Shown here piece after piece: positions 43,341 through 50,628 of a DNA stretch of 64,000 nucleotides. The stretch is taken from positions 28,821-92,820 of the forward strand of contig DAIPBO010000011.1 of assembly GCA_036774405.1 (NCBI GenBank), read 5' to 3'. The DNA is from JAAYDS01 sp012729155. GTDB taxonomy: Bacteria > Chloroflexota > Anaerolineae > UBA1429. The notes beneath the pieces were generated by a model that ran no database searches, had not been told where the DNA came from, and worked only from the letters and a program-made list of their open reading frames with translations. Every line of letters starts with the position of its first letter. Position 1 is the stretch's first letter. The position numbers and the translations under genes were made by a program.

Positions 43341-44345
43341 CTAGGCCATGCGGGCCAGGCTATCCTGTCTCACCTCGAATAGCAGCGGGTAACCTGCTAC
43401 GAACCGCTCGATGTCGGCAACCATCGTCGCCGCAAGCCCCAGGTAAGAATCGGCCGTCATGCCCGCCACGTGGGGCGAGAGCAGCACATTGTCCAGGGTG
43501 CGGAAGGGATGCTCGCGCGGCAGCGGCTCCTGGTCGTACACATCCAGCGCCGCCCAGATACGCCCGCGACGCAGCTCGGCCAGCAGGGCATCCTGATCGA
43601 TGACCCATGAGCGTGCGGTGTTGATGAAAACGCACCCATCTGACAGCAACGCCAGCTCGTCAGCGCCGATGACGTGGTGCGTCTCGGGTGTTACGGGCAG
43701 GTGCACCGAAACGATCTGGCAACTGGTCAATATCTCGCGCAAGGCTGCCTTGGCCACGCCGTTGGTGGCCATCTCTTCTGCCGACACGTAGGGATCATAG
43801 GCCGTCACCTCGGCGCCCACCGCTCTGAAAAGCGCCGCAGTGCGTCGGCCCACATAGCCAAAGCCCAGCAGTCCTACCCGCTTGCCGCAGATCTCAAACT
43901 GGTCGAGGCACACTGGCTTGGGCCAGGGCTCACCCGCCTTCATCTGCCGATCAAAGTCTTGCGGGCGGCGTAGGCCCATCATCGCCAAAACCAGCGTATA
44001 GTCGGCCACCGAGTCAGCGATGCGGCTGGCGGCATGGGTGATCCTGACGCCGCGGGCGAAGAGCGCATCTGTTGCCCATCCTTTGACGCTGCCAGCCGCA
44101 TAGGCCACCAACTGCAGCCGATCGGCGCTGGCCAGCACCTCTGCAGTAAACGGTGCTAGCCCCCAGCTTGCCAGCAGCACATCTTGCCCGGGCAGATGCG
44201 CCGCCAGCTCCTCTCCCGACCAATTGCGCCCAGCCTCGTTAAGGGTGACGTCCGCCAGAGTGCGCGCCCGCTCCAGCGTGGCGCCATCCATGATCTGGTC
44301 GCGCAGGGGCTGTGGAATCGCGATCAACAGGCTGATGCGCGTCAT
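43341..44345 (-). CDS. D-2-hydroxyacid dehydrogenase family protein, copy 2
   Basis: A 334-residue NAD-dependent dehydrogenase: VGLLGFGYVGRRTAALF (NAD site), NTARSWVID (catalytic Arg), DVYDQEPLP (Glu) and SPHVAGMT (His). Only moderately similar to copy 1. ATG 44345 has GGAGGACGCG just upstream. It precedes the D-threonine-aldolase-like gene in a two-gene operon, which suggests catabolism of a hydroxy acid and a D-amino acid (inference). Confidence 0.9.
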   Translation of the reverse strand: MTRISLLIAIPQPLRDQIMDGATLERARTLADVTLNEAGRNWSGEELAAHLPGQDVLLASWGLAPFTAEVLASADRLQLVAYAAGSVKGWATDALFARGVRITHAASRIADSVADYTLVLAMMGLRRPQDFDRQMKAGEPWPKPVCLDQFEICGKRVGLLGFGYVGRRTAALFRAVGAEVTAYDPYVSAEEMATNGVAKAALREILTSCQIVSVHLPVTPETHHVIGADELALLSDGCVFINTARSWVIDQDALLAELRRGRIWAALDVYDQEPLPREHPFRTLDNVLLSPHVAGMTADSYLGLAATMVADIERFVAGYPLLFEVRQDSLARMA

Positions 44346-44408
44346 CGCGTCCTCCTCTATATGATGCTCAAGCGTAGTCGGGACCTGCGCTCGGCGCAAG
44401 CACAGCCC

Positions 44409-44438
44409 TTGCGTCATGGACCGTAGGATGCCTAGAAT
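44409..44438 (+). promoter_or_regulatory. Promoter of comF, apparently leaderless
   Basis: TTGCGT (44409-44414), 18 bases, TAGAAT (44433-44438). The ATG at 44445 is where transcription should start, and no ribosome-binding site is visible. Confidence 0.5.
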
Positions 44439-44444
44439 GGGGAT

Positions 44445-45155
44445 ATGAGGCTGATGGCTACCCTGCAGACATGGGCCAGGCGGGCGCCGCTACGCGGCCT
44501 GATCGATCTGGCGATGCCCCCTCACTGCGCCCTGTGTGGCGAGATGGGGGCTTGGCTCTGCACGGCGTGCAGTGACGCCATCCTTGCGCTCCGGCAGGCA
44601 CGCCAGGCGGCTTTGCCCGCACCGCCTGGCATTGCGACTCTGGCGGCTGTGGCGCCTCATCGTGGCCTGGTACGTCGTGTCGTGCACCAGCTCAAATACG
44701 GGGGCATGCGGGTGTTGGCGGCGCCGCTGGCCGAGCTGATGATGACAGCATGCCCCCACGCTCTGGCGCAGATCGACCTCATCGTGCCCGTGCCATTGCA
44801 CCCGCGACGCATCCGTCGACGGGGCTATAACCAGGCGGTGTTGCTGGCCGAGGCGCTGGCCGCGTGCAGCGGCCGGGCCGCAAGCTTGGATTTGGTAGAG
44901 CGCACTCGAGACACTCGTTCACAGGTGGGCCTTTCGCGCAGCGCTAGGCAGGCCAATGTCGATGGCGCCTTTGCCGTGCGCCAGGCGCTGGCCGGCGAGC
45001 GGCTGCTCTTGATCGACGATGTTTGCACCACTGGTGCCACGCTGTCGGCCTGTGCTATCGCTCTACGTGAGGCAGGGGCCAGCCACGTGACGGCACTCAC
45101 TCTCGCCTGGGCTGAGCGGTATCGCGCGCCAACCTCTCGCAATGATGCAGTGTAA
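44445..45155 (+). CDS. comF: ComF-family amidophosphoribosyltransferase-like protein
   Basis: A 236-residue protein with an N-terminal zinc-finger-like Cys set (PPHCALCGEMGAWLCTAC), a phosphoribosyltransferase fold and the PRPP-binding motif LLLIDDVCTTGATL. The segment VPVPLHPRRIRRRGYNQA is a ComF hallmark. In competent bacteria ComFC assists DNA uptake; comEC is also in this window. Complete at family length. Confidence 0.93.
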   Translation: MRLMATLQTWARRAPLRGLIDLAMPPHCALCGEMGAWLCTACSDAILALRQARQAALPAPPGIATLAAVAPHRGLVRRVVHQLKYGGMRVLAAPLAELMMTACPHALAQIDLIVPVPLHPRRIRRRGYNQAVLLAEALAACSGRAASLDLVERTRDTRSQVGLSRSARQANVDGAFAVRQALAGERLLLIDDVCTTGATLSACAIALREAGASHVTALTLAWAERYRAPTSRNDAV

Positions 45156-45162
45156 AAAGTGG

Positions 45163-45191
45163 TTGCGCACTGCAAAATGCGGACCTATAAT
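45163..45191 (+). promoter_or_regulatory. Promoter of the secreted GH-A-like hydrolase gene
   Basis: TTGCGC (45163-45168), 17 bases, perfect TATAAT (45186-45191), about 48 bases before the GTG start. Confidence 0.6.
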
Positions 45192-45238
45192 GCTAAAAGG
45201 CCGTAGGGTCACCGCGTCGGTATTTGGGGGCACACTCT

Positions 45239-46690
45239 GTGACGAGCGGTCGGTCTAGCCTGGCAATGAGAGCCCTTTGGGTGGCAACGCTGCTGGCGTT
45301 GTTCGCCTCTATGGTGCTGCCCGTTGCCGCTGACGAGCGGGATGATCGCGTTATCGAGCCCGGCTTTGTCTTTGCTGTGGCTTTTCCCGCGTCCGAAGGC
45401 CAAAGCGCTCTCTTGGTGCAGGCTACCTCGTGGCTGGCAGAGAGCTATCACTACATCCTTACCATCAGCAACCTCTCTCCGTGGCCCCTGGCCGATATCC
45501 TCGTGCTCGACCGCTACTTTCCTCCCGACCCCGACGTCGAACTGAGCCAGAGCTGGGATATCCCCCTGCTCGACCCAGGGCAGACGGCGAGCATCGCTCT
45601 GCGCTATGACGAGGGTCCCATCGAAGATGGTTGCCATCAACTAGAGCTCAGTTGGGGCGAAGGCTGGAGCGCTGTCTTGATGGATTGTGGCGAGACGGGC
45701 ACCTCGACCATGTGGGAGATCGTAGCCACCGAAGAGATGGCCACCTATCCGTCCGACGAGTTGCTTACTCTGCCCGAGCCCACTAGGGGCAGCAAGTTGG
45801 GCTTGCACGTTACCCGCAACAGCGATACCGCCATCATGGCCCTTGTCGAAGAGGCGCAGCCAGCCGTCATTGTCGCTGTGGGAGATCTCGGCTGGCTTGC
45901 GGACGTCAAAGAGGTCTCGCCCAATACCATCACCCTCGGGCGCCTCGAAGAGGTCGACCAAACATTGACGGGCGACCCCGTCGAGCGCGCGCAGGCATTC
46001 GTAGATGGCCATGCCGGGCAGTATCTGGCTAATCCAGGTGTGGACTACTGGCTGGGCTGGAACGAGCCCGGCATCGATGGCCCCGAGCAGATGGCCTGGT
46101 ATGCCGAGTTTGAGAGCGCACGCGTGCTGGCCCTGGCCGATATCGGCCTCAAGGCCGCCATCGGCAACTTTTCGACAGGCACGCCCGAGGCCGACGAGTT
46201 TGCGGCTTTTCTGCCGGCCATCATGGCCGCCAAGCATTATCAGGGCATCCTGGCGTTGCATGAATACGCTGCGCCCTCGATGCGTGACGGCGTTGGCCAT
46301 GGCATTCCAGGCATCGACGCCAGCCCTGAGGCAGGGGCCCTAACGCTGCGCTATCGCTACTGGTACGAGACCTATCTGCGCCATAACGACCTCGTGATTC
46401 CGCTGGTCATCACAGAGGCAGGTATCGATGGCGGTGTCCTCGCCGCCCAGCACGCTGGCTATGCTGGCTGGGAGACCTTTACCGGTGAACAACCCGAGGG
46501 CGTTGCCAGCATTACACTGGATGATTACCTCGTCGATCTCGACTGGTATGACAATGAGCTGCGCCGCGACCCATACGTCTATGGCTTTGCTGTCTTTAAC
46601 ATCGGCGACCCCACAGGCCAGTGGGCCAGCTTTGATCTGACCGATGAGTTGGGGTATCTGTCCTCTATCGCTCTCTCCAAAGCAGAATAG
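45239..46690 (+). CDS. Secreted GH-A-clan glycoside-hydrolase-like protein
   Basis: A 483-residue exported protein. A signal peptide (RALWVATLLALFASMVLPVAA) ends near residue 31. An N-terminal beta-rich region of about 130 residues (SNLSPWPLADILVL) precedes a TIM-barrel-like domain with WLGWNEPG (E276, acid/base position) and LVITEAGID (E393, nucleophile position). Both Glu of clan GH-A are kept, so it should be active on a glycoside. The family is not certain. GTG 45239 has GGGGG upstream; ATG 45266 is the alternative. Confidence 0.65.
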   Translation: MTSGRSSLAMRALWVATLLALFASMVLPVAADERDDRVIEPGFVFAVAFPASEGQSALLVQATSWLAESYHYILTISNLSPWPLADILVLDRYFPPDPDVELSQSWDIPLLDPGQTASIALRYDEGPIEDGCHQLELSWGEGWSAVLMDCGETGTSTMWEIVATEEMATYPSDELLTLPEPTRGSKLGLHVTRNSDTAIMALVEEAQPAVIVAVGDLGWLADVKEVSPNTITLGRLEEVDQTLTGDPVERAQAFVDGHAGQYLANPGVDYWLGWNEPGIDGPEQMAWYAEFESARVLALADIGLKAAIGNFSTGTPEADEFAAFLPAIMAAKHYQGILALHEYAAPSMRDGVGHGIPGIDASPEAGALTLRYRYWYETYLRHNDLVIPLVITEAGIDGGVLAAQHAGYAGWETFTGEQPEGVASITLDDYLVDLDWYDNELRRDPYVYGFAVFNIGDPTGQWASFDLTDELGYLSSIALSKAE

Positions 46691-46697
46691 CATCTTG

Positions 46698-46739
46698 AAG
46701 CAGCATGAGGACGGCCATCAGGCTGGCCTCATGCTGCTT
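46698..46739. terminator. Bidirectional terminator between convergent glycosidase genes
   Basis: Perfect 13-base arms AAGCAGCATGAGG (46698-46710) and CCTCATGCTGCTT (46727-46739) between a plus-strand stop at 46690 and a minus-strand stop at 46745. Confidence 0.75.
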
Positions 46740-46744
46740 GGCGC

Positions 46745-47794
46745 TTATCGTGGCCAGCGGCCGGCCAGGTCGGGCATGGCCGCGAAGGGTGCGTGAGGCT
46801 CGGCCTGGTACCAGTAGGCCACCGAGCAGATATCGTCGGCCAGCGGCTCGAACTTGTGGTTGAGCCACCAGCCTAGCGCCTGCATGGTCACGTGCAGGTC
46901 GCACTGAAAGCGGATGGGATCCATGATGTGCCAGCGATACAGCCCGTGCCGCGGGATGCGACCGTCCTCTTTTTCGTAGAACGGGTACCCCAGAAAGGCC
47001 GTGGAGTAGGTCTCCCCGCCGAATCCCCAGGCGCCCCCGAAATAGTCCTCGGTGCCGGTGGTGCAGATGGTGGGGAACTGGGTGTCACCGTCCAGGTAGA
47101 ACTTGACTTCGCCCTCGCCCCACCAGCCATTCGAGTACTGGTTCCAGCCGACCACGGTGCCCACATAGTGGCCCTGGCCGCGAATGCCATCGACGATCAC
47201 ATAGTCCCACGCCTCGCGCGAGGTGGTGGTGCGACGCCACTGGGCGTGCAGATAAGCGGCCTGCTCGGTCACCGGCTGCAGGGCATAGTCGATCTGGTAG
47301 AAAAAGCCCTTGATGGGGTCCCAATAGCCGTTCTCGATGGTGATGCGGGCGTGTCGGCGAAACGGCATGGGCCAGTAGCTGTTGAACCCACCCGAGGGGT
47401 TGACCGCGATAGGCAGCGAGGCGATGTTGTAACGCACACCGTGACAGTTCCCGAAAAAGTCGCCCAGCGGCGCCTCCACCGAGGGCGTCTCTTCGCCATC
47501 CCAATAGATGCGCAGCACGCAACTGCGATATGCCTCGGTGCGCGCGGTGATCCAGATATGCGAGATGACGCCAGGCCCGGTGATATCGGCCAAGGTGGTC
47601 ACGGCGCCGGCCTCGAGGGTGATGCACGGCCTCACCTTGCCGCCCTGGCCCAGCAGCGAGCCGGCATCGTTGGGGCCGGGGATGGCGCGTGCGCCGCCCG
47701 CCACCGACCCATCGGGGTTCTCTGCTGAGATGGAGCGCGTCTGCGCGCCCGTGAGCAAGGGGATATTGCCCAATCCTGCGGTGTACCAGTCCAT
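46745..47794 (-). CDS. GH172-family (DUF2961) glycoside hydrolase-like protein
   Basis: A 349-residue beta-jelly-roll protein of the DUF2961 group, now classed as GH172. Typical stretches are SLLGQGGKVRPCITLEAG, GPGVISHIWIT, APLGDFFGNCHG, PFRRHARITIEN, GEGEVKFYLDGD, and TGTEDYFGGAWGF. Characterised members act on alpha-D-fructofuranosides or alpha-D-arabinofuranosides and assemble as trimers or larger; the substrate here is unknown. There is no signal peptide, so it acts in the cytoplasm or is exported another way. Confidence 0.82.
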   Translation of the reverse strand: MDWYTAGLGNIPLLTGAQTRSISAENPDGSVAGGARAIPGPNDAGSLLGQGGKVRPCITLEAGAVTTLADITGPGVISHIWITARTEAYRSCVLRIYWDGEETPSVEAPLGDFFGNCHGVRYNIASLPIAVNPSGGFNSYWPMPFRRHARITIENGYWDPIKGFFYQIDYALQPVTEQAAYLHAQWRRTTTSREAWDYVIVDGIRGQGHYVGTVVGWNQYSNGWWGEGEVKFYLDGDTQFPTICTTGTEDYFGGAWGFGGETYSTAFLGYPFYEKEDGRIPRHGLYRWHIMDPIRFQCDLHVTMQALGWWLNHKFEPLADDICSVAYWYQAEPHAPFAAMPDLAGRWPR

Positions 47795-47976
47795 CTCTAC
47801 CTCCTGTCGTGTCTAGCACCGCGCCTGTCGTTCTGGCGCAACGCCTGTATGCATTGTAGATAGAGTGCGCGGCGCCGTCATCCGCATACGCAGCGAGCCG
47901 GCTGCCAGCGCCCAGTTCTGGGCGAGCATGGCGTGTGGTATAATCGTGGGCCAAGGCTAGGAGATACGAGGCATAG

Positions 47977-48558
47977 ATGCTGGCCGTTCAGGGATATGAC
48001 CAAGCTGTGAGGCGGTATGGCGCGCCCGTTGAGCGCATCGAGCGCTACGAGGTGAGCCCCGAGACGATGCAGTACTGGCGTCTGGTGACACGCAAGCGCA
48101 CGGCTGAGGTGATCATGGCGCTGCGCCGCCCCGACGGCACCTTTGCTGTGCAGACCAAATCGTTTTATCCCGAGGGGGTTTACCGGCTGATGACCGGCGG
48201 CGTCAAAGATGGTGAGGACCTGATCGAGGCGGTGCGGCGCGAGTGCTGGGAAGAGACTGGGCAGCAGGTCACCGTAGAGCGATTTCTGGCCACCATCGAG
48301 AGCCGCTTTGAGCGCGATGGCGACGGCGAGGTGATCCCTTTCACCAGCTACCTCTTTTTGCTGTCGGACGATGGTGGCGAGCTGCAGCCTGCCGATGAGA
48401 GCGAAGATATCAGCGACTACCAGTTCGTCACCCTGGCTGAGGTGCTGGCTGTGGCAGATGAGTTATCGTCGCTCGACCCCGCCTGGAACGATTGGGGCCG
48501 CTTTCGCGCGGCGCCGCACCGTCTGCTGGTAGAACTGCTGAGCGAGGGCGATGCCTGA
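47977..48558 (+). CDS. Nudix hydrolase
   Basis: A 193-residue Nudix protein. The Nudix box runs from GGVKDGED to RRECWEETGQ, matching G-x5-E-x7-R-E-U-x-E-E-x-G with only the last hydrophobic position replaced by Gln. It hydrolyses a nucleoside diphosphate linked to another group, possibly ADP-ribose or similar. TAGGAG precedes the ATG, and TATAAT lies at 47939-47944 with a weak -35. Its stop overlaps the mnmG start by 8 bases. Confidence 0.88.
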   Translation: MLAVQGYDQAVRRYGAPVERIERYEVSPETMQYWRLVTRKRTAEVIMALRRPDGTFAVQTKSFYPEGVYRLMTGGVKDGEDLIEAVRRECWEETGQQVTVERFLATIESRFERDGDGEVIPFTSYLFLLSDDGGELQPADESEDISDYQFVTLAEVLAVADELSSLDPAWNDWGRFRAAPHRLLVELLSEGDA

Positions 48559-50470
48559 TCGTTGGGCAGACTATGACGTGATCGTGGTGGGGGCCGGGCA
48601 CGCCGGTTGTGAGGCGGCCCTGGCGGCAGCCCGCTGCGGCAGTCGGACGCTGCTCATCACCATGAATCTCGATCTGGTAGCGCAGATGCCCTGCAATCCC
48701 AGCATTGGTGGCTCGGCCAAGGGCCACCTGGTGCGCGAGGTGGATGCGTTGGGCGGCCAGATGGGTCGCATCATCGACCGCACCTTTATCCAGGTGCGTA
48801 TGCTCAATCTCTCCAAGGGGCCTGCGGTGCAGGCGCTGCGCGCGCAGGCCGACAAGCAGCTCTATGCACAGGCGATGCACATGGCCCTGATTGCCCAGCA
48901 GCGCCTCGAGCTCAAACAGGGCTCTGTAGAGCAGATCGTCACTCACGGCGACCGGGTTGCAGGGGTGAGACTGGCTCACGGTGAGACGATCTCGGCGCGC
49001 ACTGTGGTTATCGCCACCGGAACGTTTCTCAACGGCCGCATCATGGCTGGCGAGTTTGCCATGGATGCTGGGCGGGCAGGCGAGTTCGCGGCACATGGTC
49101 TGGCCCAGAGCCTGCGCTGTCTGGGCCTGACGATGGGACGGCTGATCACCGATACGCCTCCGCGGGTGAGTGCCGATACCATCGACTATGCCCTCACCGA
49201 GCCGCAGTATGGCAGTGACGTTCCCCTCTATTTTTCATTCGATGGGCCTCCCGACGCACTCGCGCAGTTGCCCATCAACCCCGTCTATCCCATCGCTCGC
49301 CAGACCGATTGGCGCCCACAGCTGCCCTGCTATCTGGTGCGCACCAACAGCGAGACGCACCGCATCATCCGCGAGAACCTGTCACGCTCGCCCATCGCCC
49401 CAGGCGCCCTCGACGACGCTGGCCCACGCTATTGTCCCTCGATCGAGGAAAAGATCGTGCGGTTTGCCGACAAAGAGTCGCACCAGTTCTTTCTCGAGCC
49501 AGAGGGTTGGGCCACGAACGAGGTCTATGTGCAGGGGGCCTTTACCGCGCTGCCGTTCGACGTGCAGCGCGCGATGCTGCGTTCGATCCCCGCGCTGCGA
49601 CAGGTCGAATTGGTGCGCCCTGGCTATGGCATTGCTTATGACTATGTGCTGCCGCATCAGATACACCCTTCGCTCGAGACGCGGCGCGTGCACGGCCTGT
49701 TCCTGGCAGGGCAGATCAACGGCACCTCGGGCTATGAAGAGGCCGCTGCTCAGGGGGTGGTGGCTGGCATCAATGCTGCTCAGTGGGTGCGAGATGATGA
49801 GCCCCTCATCCTGAGGCGCGACGAAGCTTACATTGGCGTGCTCATCGACGACCTGATCACCAAAGAGATCACCGAACCCTATCGCATGTTCACTTCACGT
49901 GCCGAGTTTCGTCTGCTGTTGCGCCAGGATAACGCCGACCTGCGTCTGGCGGCTGCCGCCCATCGCGTGGGCGCCTTATCTGCCGAGCGCTTTGAGGCCG
50001 TCGAAGCCAAGCGCCGCGCCATTGTCGCCGAGCTCGAACGGCTGGCGCACGTGACCTTGCCTGCCAACGAGGCGACCAACGCCGCGCTGGCAGCTCTGGG
50101 GCAGCCGTTGCTCACACAGGCGGTCTCTGCTGGCCAGTATCTTCGCCGGCCCGAGGGGCGCTATGCGCTGATCGCAGCGGTTTCGCCGCCACCGCAACCG
50201 CTCTCTGACCAGGTGATCGAGCAGGTCGAGGTCGAACTACACTATCAGGGCTATATCGACAAGCAGCGTCAGCAGGTAGAGCGCACGCGGCGGCTCGAAG
50301 GGCTGGCCATTCCGGCTGAACTGGACTATGGTAACCTCATAGGGTTGCGTGCTGAGGCTGTCGAGCAGCTCTCCAGGCACAGGCCTGCCACTGTAGGGCA
50401 GGCAGCCCGTATCATGGGCGTCAACCCGGCCGACATCGCCGTCCTACTGGTGCGTCTCTCGGCGCGCTAG
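48551..50470 (+). CDS. mnmG: tRNA uridine-5-carboxymethylaminomethyl synthase subunit MnmG
   Basis: A 639-residue FAD protein that with MnmE modifies U34 of several tRNAs. The dinucleotide-binding motif is VIVVGAGHAGCEAALAAAR. Family signatures are PCNPSIGGSAKGHLVREVDALGG, LNLSKGPAVQALRAQADK and GQINGTSGYEEAAAQG. The C-terminal helical domain is complete. Together with mnmA at the left edge, two wobble-uridine modification genes are in this window. Confidence 0.97.
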   Translation: MPDRWADYDVIVVGAGHAGCEAALAAARCGSRTLLITMNLDLVAQMPCNPSIGGSAKGHLVREVDALGGQMGRIIDRTFIQVRMLNLSKGPAVQALRAQADKQLYAQAMHMALIAQQRLELKQGSVEQIVTHGDRVAGVRLAHGETISARTVVIATGTFLNGRIMAGEFAMDAGRAGEFAAHGLAQSLRCLGLTMGRLITDTPPRVSADTIDYALTEPQYGSDVPLYFSFDGPPDALAQLPINPVYPIARQTDWRPQLPCYLVRTNSETHRIIRENLSRSPIAPGALDDAGPRYCPSIEEKIVRFADKESHQFFLEPEGWATNEVYVQGAFTALPFDVQRAMLRSIPALRQVELVRPGYGIAYDYVLPHQIHPSLETRRVHGLFLAGQINGTSGYEEAAAQGVVAGINAAQWVRDDEPLILRRDEAYIGVLIDDLITKEITEPYRMFTSRAEFRLLLRQDNADLRLAAAAHRVGALSAERFEAVEAKRRAIVAELERLAHVTLPANEATNAALAALGQPLLTQAVSAGQYLRRPEGRYALIAAVSPPPQPLSDQVIEQVEVELHYQGYIDKQRQQVERTRRLEGLAIPAELDYGNLIGLRAEAVEQLSRHRPATVGQAARIMGVNPADIAVLLVRLSAR

Positions 50471-50628
50471 TAGGCCAGGGCAAGCACTGGCCTGTTGCTC
50501 CCGCTGGGCCATCAGAGTAGTCTGCCGATGGCGCAGCCTGTACCGCGAGGGACAAGTGTGTCTGACCAACCTGGCACCATGGCTCATGACGATCTGGCAA
50601 CGGCTCGGACCTCGACGAGACACGTCTG

